This document shows, one piece after another, positions 8,711 to 17,012 of a stretch of 64,000 nucleotides of DNA. Under the pieces are notes generated by a model, which ran no database searches, was not told where the DNA came from, and was given only the letters and a program-made list of their open reading frames with translations. The DNA is from JASGMR01 sp963664675 (GTDB taxonomy: Bacteria > Thermotogota > Thermotogae > Petrotogales > Kosmotogaceae): positions 434,001 to 498,000 of the forward strand of contig CAXXLB010000002.1 of assembly GCA_963664675.2 (NCBI GenBank), read 5' to 3'. A program made the translations under genes and the position numbers. How positions within the stretch are numbered: the stretch's first letter is position 1; each line of letters starts with the position of its first letter.

Positions 8711-9779
8711 ATCAAAACAATTTAAAACGATTTTTAAGGCTTTTGCTATAGAATCGTTGAGAAATAAACTAGAAGTATTCTTTACTATGTTTTTCCCCCT
8801 GATATTTTTGCTGATATTTGGAGCGCTCTATGGAGGCAACACTTTCGATGACACTCCGGATATGAGAATAGGTGTCTATTTAACAGAATATTCTTCGGAA
8901 CTTGAAAACGCACTGAAGGAAAATCTTCCTTACTATGTGACCGTATACGATGATCTGGATTCTATGAATAAAGCAGTAAAGGACGTAGATATAACGGCAG
9001 GAGCCGTCATATCCGAGAAGGAAATAAGCATACTCTATGTTGAAGGTGACATGCAGAAGAACAGTGAAATGAGCATGATGGGCAATATAGTTGAAAATGT
9101 GGTGGAAAAATCCGTCAATAACTTCACGGATGTCATAGAAGTAACCGAAATCCCAGAGGGAATAGATGGAAAAGCGGCTTCGGACTTCGATTATTTGCTA
9201 TCCGGAATAATATCATTATCGATGCTCAGTGCCGGAATGTTTTCGGTCATAAATCTGTTTGGAAGATATAAAAAAACGGGGGTTCTGAGCAGGATATCCG
9301 TAACGCCGATCAATCCGTCTACATTTTTGCTGTCCAGCACACTGGTGCGTTTGTTGATGAGTTATGTATCGGTCTTTATCGTAATACTGGTTAGTTTTGT
9401 CATGTTCAATGCCCAACTTGAATTTCAATGGATTCTTTTCATAATAGTCGTTTTGACTTCTACAATAGCCATGATGGGATATGGAATATTGTTGCTTTTG
9501 ATTTTCAAAAAACCTGAGAGTGCGGAAACCGCGGGCAGCATTTTAATGACCTTCATGATGTTTATTTCAGGAATATTTTTCCCTGAGAACATGCTTCCTG
9601 AGGCTATGAAAGTTGTCGCCTATTTTTTCCCGTTAAAGTACACCGGAATCTTGATAAGGTACACCACAGGTATGGCAGATATTTCCGCTGGAACATTCAT
9701 TCTCATAAATGTGGTTTTTGCAGGTGTGGGTCTGGGCCTTGTTGCACTGACTTCAAAGAAATTCCTGTCCACAACATAA
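8703..9779 (+). CDS. ABC-2 type permease
   Basis: A 358-residue second permease of the same exporter. It has an N-terminal membrane segment (FFPLIFLLIFGALYGG), an extracytoplasmic domain, and a C-terminal block of about five helices with a conserved late FFPLKY stretch. The start overlaps the preceding gene by 8 bases, which favours coupled translation and a 1:1 ratio. A strong hairpin terminator directly follows. Confidence 0.9.
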   Translation: MSKSKQFKTIFKAFAIESLRNKLEVFFTMFFPLIFLLIFGALYGGNTFDDTPDMRIGVYLTEYSSELENALKENLPYYVTVYDDLDSMNKAVKDVDITAGAVISEKEISILYVEGDMQKNSEMSMMGNIVENVVEKSVNNFTDVIEVTEIPEGIDGKAASDFDYLLSGIISLSMLSAGMFSVINLFGRYKKTGVLSRISVTPINPSTFLLSSTLVRLLMSYVSVFIVILVSFVMFNAQLEFQWILFIIVVLTSTIAMMGYGILLLLIFKKPESAETAGSILMTFMMFISGIFFPENMLPEAMKVVAYFFPLKYTGILIRYTTGMADISAGTFILINVVFAGVGLGLVALTSKKFLSTT

Positions 9780-9804
9780 AAAGGGGATACATTTCCCCTT
9801 TTTT
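9778..9804. terminator. Bidirectional intrinsic terminator
   Basis: AAAAAGGGGA (9778-9787) pairs with TCCCCTTTTT (9794-9803) around a 6-nt loop. T-runs occur on both strands, so it ends both the ABC exporter operon (+) and the polyferredoxin operon (-), whose last gene stops at 9803. Confidence 0.88.
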
Positions 9805-10435
9805 ATTCTCTGTAATAAGCTATGTAGTGATCGAACCTGTACAGAAAATGGTCGTTGAAAACGGCAATCGCACTGTTGAAATCTTCTGAATAAACCGCAT
9901 AATATTCTCCCGGGAACAGTTCCAGTTCTTCATATAAAGTGAGTCCGTTTTCCAGTTCATTTAAAATGGCTGTTTCTGCGATATCGAATTCATAGATTTT
10001 GAAATTTTCTGTGGAGAGATCGGTTTCCAGGGGAAAATCTCCGTTCATAAGAGATGATGTGAGGCTCAAATTATTATCTATAGATATTTTCAGGACCTTT
10101 TCATCGTATCCTTCCTTTGAACAGTCCTTCCATATCTTAACACTACCGTTTCCCGTCTCCGAGAGACTTATCTGAAAATATTTTTCGTAAGTGTCATAAC
10201 TGACCTGCTCCCAATCTGTGTAACCTGTTACCTGAGCATTTTCGAATTCAAAGTGGTAATCGTCCATCGAATCCAGTGTGCATTTCGCCCCGTGTTCCTT
10301 AACTATGGTAATTTTGAAAACCTTCAAATCTCCCAGATTTCCGGAGATGTAAGAGGGTTCAAAGGTCATGATACACGAGAAACCGAAAGTTGAAATTAAG
10401 GTAACCGCTATTATGAACAATAAATATTTTTTCAT
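9803..10435 (-). CDS. Secreted protein of unknown function (possible lipoprotein)
   Basis: A 210-residue protein with a clear N-terminal export signal (MKKYLLFIIAVTLIST) and a cysteine at about residue 21 in GFSC. This does not match a standard lipobox well, so lipidation is uncertain. The rest is acidic and probably beta-rich, with no family recognised. The start at 10435 was chosen because it begins MKKYLL after a GGAGG-like site and overlaps the polyferredoxin stop by 4 bases; an upstream in-frame ATG adds a charged extension. Coupling to the membrane Fe-S protein suggests it acts with it outside the cytoplasm, which is inference. Confidence 0.7.
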   Translation of the reverse strand: MKKYLLFIIAVTLISTFGFSCIMTFEPSYISGNLGDLKVFKITIVKEHGAKCTLDSMDDYHFEFENAQVTGYTDWEQVSYDTYEKYFQISLSETGNGSVKIWKDCSKEGYDEKVLKISIDNNLSLTSSLMNGDFPLETDLSTENFKIYEFDIAETAILNELENGLTLYEELELFPGEYYAVYSEDFNSAIAVFNDHFLYRFDHYIAYYRE

Positions 10436-11415
10436 TTTTTTCCTCCTTTTATTTTTAAACAATCTTTAGGACATTTTTCAATACATTTTCCACACATTAT
10501 ACATTCCGATTTACTTTCACCCGGTGAGCACATGGCTCCCTGAGGGCAAGCCTTAACACACAATCCGCATTTGATGCAATCCTCATCCTTGAAAAGTCTG
10601 AACAGGGATATTTTTGATATCAAGCCCATCAGGGCTCCATAAGGACAGATATATCTACAGAAAAACCTGTTTGAGAAGATCGAAATAAACGCAAAGCCTA
10701 TCGTTATGATCAGTGGTACCAGAAGAAATGAGAAATTGAACACCGTTTTAAAAGGAGCTTCGAATCCGAATTCATACCCCACTATTATTGAAATAACGGG
10801 CAATGTAATCAAAAGGATATATTTGATATATTTGAGATATCTGTCCGCTTTTTTCGGGATTTTTATATTTTTGACGTTTATAAGTTCCTGAATGGCGCCG
10901 TATGGACAGACATATCCACAGTATACTCTCCCGAAAACAAAGGTTATCACCAGTGGAATTAAAAATAGAATCAAATATGCCGTTTCATATCTGTAAATCA
11001 AGTTCTGAATGGTCAGTGAAGGGCATAAAAAGCCTCCCATCAGGAAACCCAGTATGACTGTTGATGTTATCAAAAAAGGTTTTCTGTACTTGAATTTTCT
11101 CTTCCATGCTATTAATATCGCCGCCGTGGAGAAGATCAACACCAGCAGTATTTTCAGTGAAAGACTATCGGTGAAATATGGCTGGGAAAGGTTTTTGCTC
11201 TCTTCGGTTGCCAGTGAAACGGAGTTACTGGAACCGATAAAGCTGTTCGGCAGACTTTTTTCACCAAGGGTTTCATTTTCAGTATCGGCTGTTTCAGAGC
11301 TACCGGACCCTATAAAACCGAAGGATTTCGTTTCGCCTGGCAATTGATTTGCAGAAAATGTAACCGCCGAAATCGAAATGATAATGCAAATTAAAATTAT
11401 ATTCAATCTTTTCAT
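10432..11415 (-). CDS. NapH/NosR-like membrane polyferredoxin
   Basis: A 327-residue membrane iron-sulfur protein. It has a signal or first membrane helix, an acidic Ser/Gly-rich extracytoplasmic segment with two similar FIGS-containing units, and about five membrane helices. Two CxxxCP motifs (VYCGYVCPYG and FFCRYICPYG) lie at the membrane face, and two C-terminal 4Fe-4S motifs (CIKCGLCVKACP, CIMCGKCIEKCP) lie in the cytoplasm. Relatives pass electrons across or along the membrane in nitrate, nitrous oxide and flavin-linked systems. No terminal reductase is nearby, so the partner is unknown; the apbE operon 9 kb upstream could be related. ATG follows AAAGGAG. Confidence 0.9.
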   Translation of the reverse strand: MKRLNIILICIIISISAVTFSANQLPGETKSFGFIGSGSSETADTENETLGEKSLPNSFIGSSNSVSLATEESKNLSQPYFTDSLSLKILLVLIFSTAAILIAWKRKFKYRKPFLITSTVILGFLMGGFLCPSLTIQNLIYRYETAYLILFLIPLVITFVFGRVYCGYVCPYGAIQELINVKNIKIPKKADRYLKYIKYILLITLPVISIIVGYEFGFEAPFKTVFNFSFLLVPLIITIGFAFISIFSNRFFCRYICPYGALMGLISKISLFRLFKDEDCIKCGLCVKACPQGAMCSPGESKSECIMCGKCIEKCPKDCLKIKGGKK

Positions 11416-11504
11416 AGTACACTCCTTTAAAGATCGTTAAAAGAGTTTATCAATGAAAACTTAAAAATTTCTTAAAACCCAAGGGGGGTAACGTATAATT
11501 TTAA

Positions 11505-11810
11505 TTACAAATTGTTTTCTTCACTCAGCAGTACGACTTTGTAAGGCCTTAACTTCCCCAGCATTATTCCTTTTTTTATTGCAGGATCATCATTCATAAT
11601 TTCAACGGCTTCATAGTAATCTTTGGCATTGAATATTACGATGCCTATAGGATCCCTGTCCGAAGTTTTTCCCGCGAGTATCAGCTTCCCGGATTTCTTC
11701 AACCGGGATAATCTCTCGAAATGTTCGGAAACGATTATTTCATCTTCTTCAGTCCAGTTGGAATCATCGATTAATCTTTCGGTCAGCGCTAGAAAATAAA
11801 TGAATTGCAT
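11505..11810 (-). CDS. YCII-domain protein
   Basis: A 101-residue YCII-related protein with an alpha/beta ferredoxin-like fold. The conserved histidine and aspartate expected of YciI-like proteins are probably in VSEHFERL and SDRDPIGIVIF. The biochemical role of most members is unknown. A strong AAAGGAGG site precedes the ATG. It sits 11 bases after azlD in the same direction, so it is probably the last gene of the azlC-azlD operon. Confidence 0.8.
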   Translation of the reverse strand: MQFIYFLALTERLIDDSNWTEEDEIIVSEHFERLSRLKKSGKLILAGKTSDRDPIGIVIFNAKDYYEAVEIMNDDPAIKKGIMLGKLRPYKVVLLSEENNL

Positions 11811-11821
11811 TTATACCTCCT

Positions 11822-12127
11822 TTAAAGAATAATATTGAATAAGTATATGCTCACTATTGAGATAATTACAACGATTGTTGGGTTCAATCCAATGTAAGAA
11901 ACAGCGAAACAGATTATCAAAGTTAAAATAACGGCAGGCAGATTTTCCGAGGTTTCAAAAACGGACGGAAAAATCAGTGCGCCAAGTATCGCATATGGTA
12001 CTAAAGATAGAAATTTATTCAGTTTTTCAGGCAGTTTGACATCTTTCATAAACAGCATCGGTATCAATCTTGGAATGAATGTAACTACCATCATTCCAAT
12101 TGCCACAAACAGTAATTCATTCTTCAT
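11822..12127 (-). CDS. azlD: AzlD family branched-chain amino acid transporter small subunit
   Basis: A 101-residue membrane protein with about four helices and the family FIPRLIPMLF motif near the N-terminus. AzlD works with AzlC to export branched-chain amino acids. The ATG at 12127 was chosen because GGAGAA lies upstream; it overlaps the azlC stop by 11 bases. Length is typical of AzlD. Confidence 0.88.
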   Translation of the reverse strand: MKNELLFVAIGMMVVTFIPRLIPMLFMKDVKLPEKLNKFLSLVPYAILGALIFPSVFETSENLPAVILTLIICFAVSYIGLNPTIVVIISIVSIYLFNIIL

Positions 12128-12812
12128 TGTGATTTTCTCCATCGAATAAGAATACGCCCACGGTAGAAGCGATTATTGTTGAAATAACGATACTCCATCC
12201 TATTGATATGAGTGGGAATATGAATCTGATTAAAATGTGAATTCCGGCACTCAATATCGCAATTAAAGTTATTTTTAAGGATTTTTTGGCGGCGGGTACC
12301 AGCAGGGCGATGAACATCGCATACAGAGAAAAATTCATCGCAAGAGCCAGGGATTCCGGGATTATATTGCCAACTGAAATTCCAATCATAGTTCCCAGAA
12401 CCCAGGAAGAATAGGCGATTGTATTTACACCCAGTATGAATCTGTAATTCAGTTTTTTATCTTTCTGAAATGATAGCAGCGAAAAGGTTTCATCCGTTAT
12501 TCCAAAGGAAATTAAAATCCGGTAAAGGATTGGAGTATCTTTATTCACCCTTTTTTCCAGGGATGCACTCATCAGGAGGTGACGGATGTTGACCATGAAT
12601 GTTGTGAAAATAATTTCAAAGGGTGATGCCCCGATTCCGATCAATCCTATTCCGATAAACTGACTTGCACCCGCAAAAACGATCACAGAAAGCAACAGAA
12701 TTATATGTGATGGGATGTTGAACGATATTCCAAGTAATCCATAAGCGATCGCTATGGGTATATAGCCTAAACAAACGGGTAAACCAACGATGATTCCTCT
12801 TTTAAAAGTCAT
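12117..12812 (-). CDS. azlC: AzlC family branched-chain amino acid exporter large subunit
   Basis: A 231-residue permease with the family N-terminal GLPVCLGYIPIAIAYGLL and VFAGASQFIGIGL motifs and about six to seven membrane segments. AzlC/AzlD homologues export leucine, valine and related compounds, and confer azaleucine resistance in Bacillus. The ATG follows GGAGAG. It is the first gene of the azlC-azlD-YCII operon, divergent from the beta-helix gene at 12919. Confidence 0.92.
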   Translation of the reverse strand: MTFKRGIIVGLPVCLGYIPIAIAYGLLGISFNIPSHIILLLSVIVFAGASQFIGIGLIGIGASPFEIIFTTFMVNIRHLLMSASLEKRVNKDTPILYRILISFGITDETFSLLSFQKDKKLNYRFILGVNTIAYSSWVLGTMIGISVGNIIPESLALAMNFSLYAMFIALLVPAAKKSLKITLIAILSAGIHILIRFIFPLISIGWSIVISTIIASTVGVFLFDGENHNEE

Positions 12813-12918
12813 AATCTCTCCATTTTTTTATTTTAGAAATTATCTCACATTTGTCATTGGATTAAAACACCGGAGATTGTTAAATATTGTAAAATAAATT
12901 TATAAAGGGGGTATGATA

Positions 12919-13818
12919 ATGAAAAGAGTGATTTTGTTATTTATGATTATTTCTCTGTTGGTGATCGGGTTCAGCCGGAACATTTACGATGTTGGTCCGG
13001 ATAAAGAATACACTTCACTTACGGAAGTTATCGAAGTTTCTTCCGGTGGAGACAGTATTTTTATATACGAAGGCACTTACAGCGAAAATATAGAAATATA
13101 CAAATCACTCAACATAAATGGAGTCGGAAAAGTTCTGCTTAAAAAGAGGGATGAAAAAAAACCTCTGGTAAGAATAAAAGGAGATGTGGAAGTTCAAATC
13201 GATAATGTTTCATTCGAAGCAGAGAGTATCATTTTGAAGAGTACGGGAGCGGAGTTGACAGTTACCGGTTGTAAATTCAGAACTACCAGCATAGGATTAT
13301 CCATTAATGGAGGAGATGCGAATATCGAAAAAACTATTTTTGAAGGCTTGTCGAATGATCTCAAAGCGGACGACACTTTCAATGGAAATGGAATATTTTG
13401 TATGTATTCGGATAATGTTTCGATAAATAATTGTGCTTTTTTAAACAGTGGAACGGGAATATATTCTTATGAAATCACTAATCTGAGAATTCATGACAGT
13501 TCCATGGTAAACAATCTCATGGGTGCTTTTCTTGTGGGAATTGAAAATGGCGTGATCGAAAACAATCGTTTCGAATCCAACACAGTCGGGATTGAACTGG
13601 CTGCGGATTCTACCGTTGAGTTGAATTACAACGGGTTTTTGAAATCTTTCAGATATGCTGTGGCTCTTTCGGAGCAGGATTGTACCGTTTGTGAGAATTG
13701 CGGTACGGATCCGTTCATCGGAGAACTCGATGCAAAGAACAACACTTCGGACAGGAAACTCTTCTGTCCCGATTGTGACATTCTGCGCGCACTTTTTGAG
13801 GAGGGTGAGGGTCGTTAA
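12919..13818 (+). CDS. Secreted right-handed parallel beta-helix (NosD-like) protein
   Basis: A 299-residue protein with an N-terminal signal peptide (MKRVILLFMIISLLVIGFS) followed by repeated PbH1-type coils (for example IFCMYSDNVSINNCAF, GIYSYEITNLRIHDSSM, and NGVIENNRFESNTVGIEL). This is the fold of NosD-like and carbohydrate-active beta-helix proteins. Near the C-terminus there are two cysteine pairs, CTVCENC and LFCPDCD, which could bind a metal. ATG 12919 lies 8 nt after AAAGGGGG and was preferred to an ATG 6 bases earlier. It is single and runs into the convergent cyclase gene. Function unknown. Confidence 0.78.
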   Translation: MKRVILLFMIISLLVIGFSRNIYDVGPDKEYTSLTEVIEVSSGGDSIFIYEGTYSENIEIYKSLNINGVGKVLLKKRDEKKPLVRIKGDVEVQIDNVSFEAESIILKSTGAELTVTGCKFRTTSIGLSINGGDANIEKTIFEGLSNDLKADDTFNGNGIFCMYSDNVSINNCAFLNSGTGIYSYEITNLRIHDSSMVNNLMGAFLVGIENGVIENNRFESNTVGIELAADSTVELNYNGFLKSFRYAVALSEQDCTVCENCGTDPFIGELDAKNNTSDRKLFCPDCDILRALFEEGEGR

Positions 13819-14442
13819 TGTTCTATTTTTGCAATTACCCTTGCAATTGATGAATCAGCTTCAATTTTCAAAGGCAATGCTATGATTTCGAATTCTTCAG
13901 CGTTCAGCAGGGAATCAAGATTCGTCAGATTTTCCACCATAAGTGTTTTATTTGCGAATAATTTTTTGTGAACGGGGAAAGGAAATTTATCCGGTGATGA
14001 ACAATCCATACCCAGCATCTTTATGTTTTTTTCGATGAGCAGATTTAAGAACGCTTCGGAAATATCCGGTGTGTATTCAAAAATATTCGTCACTTCCAAA
14101 GAGCTTCGCTTTTCCCGTGTAGAGCAGGACTATATCCCTGTTTTTTATTTTGGTGTGAAACTTTTTTCCGTTTTTATCTCTTTTCAATTCTTCCGCATCG
14201 ATGATCACGCCACGTCCGATGAAACAATCCAGTGGATATTCGCATAAAAAATCCGGACTGTCCGTGAGATGCATCGGAGAATCTATATGAGTTCCCGTAT
14301 GCATACCGGTTTCAAGAAGATAATTGTTGTAATTGTCTTTTTCAAGAGATTTTGATTTTTTCAGAATCGTGTTTCTGTCGCCTGGATAAGCTTTAAGTCC
14401 ATCCTGAATGAGTCTTGTCAGATCGATATATTCGAACGTAAT
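13815..14442 (-). pseudogene. Cyclase family (kynurenine formamidase-like) gene with a +1 frameshift
   Basis: Two reading frames together spell one cyclase-family (PF04199-like) metal hydrolase of about 208 residues. The N-part reads ITFEYIDLTRLIQDG to the metal motif GMHTGTHIDSPMHL and on to KLFGSDEYF; the C-part continues EYTPDISEAF to the end with GMDCSSPD. The break is at a run of five A on the plus strand (14079-14083): removing one base joins the two frames exactly. A second oddity is the start. The frame opens with ATT at 14442, 7 nt after a GGAGGT site, with a TGA just upstream and no ATG or GTG before the conserved region. It may be a sequencing error, slippage or real decay. Confidence 0.8.
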
Positions 14443-14445
14443 ACT

Positions 14446-14952
14446 TCACACCTCCCCTATATCTGAAATAACCTTGTACACTTCGTCGCACAGATCATGC
14501 ATATTCATATCACTTGTGTCGAATTTATAATCACAATTCAGATCTCTTATCATGGAATCATATTCTGGAGAATACCATATCTCGATTATCTTCTGTGAAT
14601 TTCTTGCTTGTATTCTTTCAATGAGTCTGTTTTTTTCACAGAACAGAATAATATGATAAATCTCATGATTTCTTTTCCTTAAAAAACAGTACAATCTTTC
14701 CAGTCTTTCTTTTGTTGGGAATACAAAAGAAACAATACAATTTTTTATTTTATATCTGTCAAAATTATCGATACATGAAACGATGTTGTCCTGAATTAAA
14801 TTGAGCCATCCGGTGTTTAACACATGCGGTATCACTCTTCCCAGATCATCTCCGTCGAGAAATGCGTAACCCCTTTTTAATCTGCTTTGAAGATTGTTCA
14901 TTAAACTCGTTTTACCGACACCGGGAGCGGAATTGATTATGAATACATTCAT
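14446..14952 (-). CDS. P-loop nucleotide kinase-like protein
   Basis: A 168-residue protein starting MNVFIINSAPGVGKTSL, a Walker A motif at residues 8-15, followed by GYAFLDGDDLGRVIP, which resembles the phosphate-acceptor aspartate region of small-molecule kinases. The overall shape matches the AAA/cytidylate-kinase-like family that phosphorylates nucleotides, sugars or antibiotics; the substrate cannot be named. Its stop lies 4 bases ahead of the cyclase ATT, so the two are probably co-transcribed. No strong ribosome site is visible. A terminator separates it from the upstream permease gene. Confidence 0.72.
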   Translation of the reverse strand: MNVFIINSAPGVGKTSLMNNLQSRLKRGYAFLDGDDLGRVIPHVLNTGWLNLIQDNIVSCIDNFDRYKIKNCIVSFVFPTKERLERLYCFLRKRNHEIYHIILFCEKNRLIERIQARNSQKIIEIWYSPEYDSMIRDLNCDYKFDTSDMNMHDLCDEVYKVISDIGEV

Positions 14953-14963
14953 ATAATGTGATT

Positions 14964-14989
14964 AAAAAAAGGATCAGTTTCCTGATCCT
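14964..14989 (-). terminator. Intrinsic terminator after the Bmp transporter operon
   Basis: GGATCAG (14971-14977) and CTGATCC (14982-14988) form a 7-bp stem with a 4-nt loop. On the minus strand a run of T (complement of 14964-14970) follows. It ends the transcript whose last gene stops at 14998. Confidence 0.88.
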
Positions 14990-14997
14990 CATTTATT

Positions 14998-15957
14998 TTA
15001 GGCCTTCTTTTCATAAGGAGTACCGTCTGCCGCCGGGGATCTTGACTTTCCAACGAACCCGCCAACGACTATGAGAGTTATTATGAACGGTAGCATATTG
15101 AACAGAGGTTTGACCGTATTCGGAACGGAAATTATCGAACTGCTCTGCAGTTGTAAATTCATCGCTTCTGCAGCTCCGAAAAGCAATGAAGCCAACAGGG
15201 CTCCCGCGGGATTCCAGTTCCCGAGAATCATCGCAGCCAGAGCTATAAAACCTCTCCCGTGTATCATGTTTTCTCCAAAACTTCCCAGTTCACCAACGGA
15301 TAAGAACGCTCCGCCGAGACTGGCAAAAACAGAACCGGCGAGTACGCCGAAATATCTGGTTCCAAAAACATTTATTCCCAGAGTGTCTGCAGCTTCGGGA
15401 TTTTCCCCAACGGCCGCCATCCTAAGGCCCAGAGGGGTTCTGTAGAATAAAATCCATGAAAATAAAACAGAAATCAAAGCCAGGTAAACGAACGGACTTA
15501 AATCGTAGAAAATATCTCCGAAGAAAGGAACATCTTTCATGAATTCCAGTTTGATATTTTGAACCCTTCCTATGAAATCTGTCCTGCCTTCGTTTCCAAA
15601 TATCGGTTTCATCAGAAAAGCCGTCAAACCCAGAGCGATAATATTCAGAGCCGTTCCACTTACTATCTGGTCCGCACACCATCTTATGCTTGCCCAGGCA
15701 TGGAACCATGTAAAACCGACTCCAACCACAACTGCCATTAAAATACCTATCCAGGGGTTCCCGGTTAAATATGTGAATACGATGGAAATGAACGCTCCCA
15801 TCAGCATAATTCCTTCCAAAGCTATATTGGTTACACCCGTTTTTTCACTGAATGTACCCCCAATTGAAGCAAATATGAGAGGGGTAGCAGATAAAAGTGC
15901 CATTTGGTAAAAAAGCGGATTGACTAAAATATTGAAGATCGCTTCTATCCAACTCAT
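14998..15957 (-). CDS. Nucleoside/Bmp-type ABC transporter permease (second subunit)
   Basis: A 319-residue branched-chain-amino-acid-type (BPD_transp_2) permease with eight or more membrane helices and the family FSEKTGVTNIALEGIMLMGAF motif. In systems such as Bacillus NupOPQ-BmpA and streptococcal and spirochaetal homologues it forms a heterodimer with the other permease to import nucleosides. The ATG overlaps the stop of the preceding permease (ATGA), so both are translationally coupled. The intrinsic terminator directly after it marks the operon end. Confidence 0.92.
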   Translation of the reverse strand: MSWIEAIFNILVNPLFYQMALLSATPLIFASIGGTFSEKTGVTNIALEGIMLMGAFISIVFTYLTGNPWIGILMAVVVGVGFTWFHAWASIRWCADQIVSGTALNIIALGLTAFLMKPIFGNEGRTDFIGRVQNIKLEFMKDVPFFGDIFYDLSPFVYLALISVLFSWILFYRTPLGLRMAAVGENPEAADTLGINVFGTRYFGVLAGSVFASLGGAFLSVGELGSFGENMIHGRGFIALAAMILGNWNPAGALLASLLFGAAEAMNLQLQSSSIISVPNTVKPLFNMLPFIITLIVVGGFVGKSRSPAADGTPYEKKA

Positions 15958-17012
15958 GCCGCAGCACTTCCTTTCTTTCTTTTAGTGAGTTGCATCAAGC
16001 TGTAAACGATTCTCTCCGATGCAACGAGGAAAATGACTATACCCTGAATTATTGAAACGATGTCATCGGGAATTTGTGCCTGCACCTGCATGGCATTTGA
16101 TCCTGTTCTTAGAGCCGCTATAAGCAAGGCGGCAAAAATGATTCCTATCGGGTTATTACGACCTATCAAAGCTATCGCAATTCCATCAAAACCACGACCT
16201 CCTGACAGTTCGCCGACAAATCTATTTGGTGGAACTCCTAAAATATCCACTATTCCAGCCATCCCAGCCAGAGCACCACTTATTGCCATTGTCATTATAA
16301 TACTCTTTTTGATACTTATACCACCGTATTCTGCGGCGTAAGGGTTGAACCCGACTCCCTTCAATTCGTAACCGGAAGTTGTTTTTTCGAGATATACATA
16401 CATTATTATCGCGACGACCACGGCTATGAATATAGCTATACTCATTTCGGATGCCTGTACCTTTAAAACAACGGGCAGCTTTGCGGAATCGGCAATTTCA
16501 GGACTCTTGGGTGTACCCGAACCGACGGCGAGAGGTCCCGTGACCATGAATGAGGAAAGATTAACCGCGATCCAGTTCAGCATGATCGTTGTGATAACTT
16601 CGTGAGCCCCCGTGAAAGCCTTTAAGAAACCCGCAATGGAAGCCCATAAGGCTCCTCCTATCATTCCCGATATTATACATATGGGGATGGCGATAACCGA
16701 GGGAACCGATCCGATATTCATCGCCACTACCGCTCCTAAAAGTGCCCCCATTGTCATTTGACCCTCGGCACCGATATTGAAGATACCGGCTCTGAAACCG
16801 AATCCTACGGCAAGTCCCGTAAGGAGCAGAGGAGTCATCTTGACCAGAGTATCGGCTATTTGCTCCGAACCGCCGAAGGCCCCTGTAATCATTATAGAAT
16901 AGGCTTCGATAGGATTTTTTCCGACCGATAAAATTATTACCGATGCGATCAGTAGAGCAATTATTACAGAAATGACCGGTACGAGAAAAGCGTATAGTTT
17001 ATTTTGTTTCAT
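15954..17012 (-). CDS. Nucleoside/Bmp-type ABC transporter permease (first subunit)
   Basis: A 352-residue permease of the same family with an N-terminal helix and a multi-helix core containing GFRAGIFNIGAEGQMTMGALLG, the characteristic EAA-like region. The ATG at 17012 was chosen because GAGGTG lies 7 nt upstream; a GTG 9 bases earlier falls within that site. It overlaps the ATPase gene by 14 bases and the next permease by 4. Substrate is inferred to be purine nucleosides from the family. Confidence 0.92.
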   Translation of the reverse strand: MKQNKLYAFLVPVISVIIALLIASVIILSVGKNPIEAYSIMITGAFGGSEQIADTLVKMTPLLLTGLAVGFGFRAGIFNIGAEGQMTMGALLGAVVAMNIGSVPSVIAIPICIISGMIGGALWASIAGFLKAFTGAHEVITTIMLNWIAVNLSSFMVTGPLAVGSGTPKSPEIADSAKLPVVLKVQASEMSIAIFIAVVVAIIMYVYLEKTTSGYELKGVGFNPYAAEYGGISIKKSIIMTMAISGALAGMAGIVDILGVPPNRFVGELSGGRGFDGIAIALIGRNNPIGIIFAALLIAALRTGSNAMQVQAQIPDDIVSIIQGIVIFLVASERIVYSLMQLTKRKKGSAAA

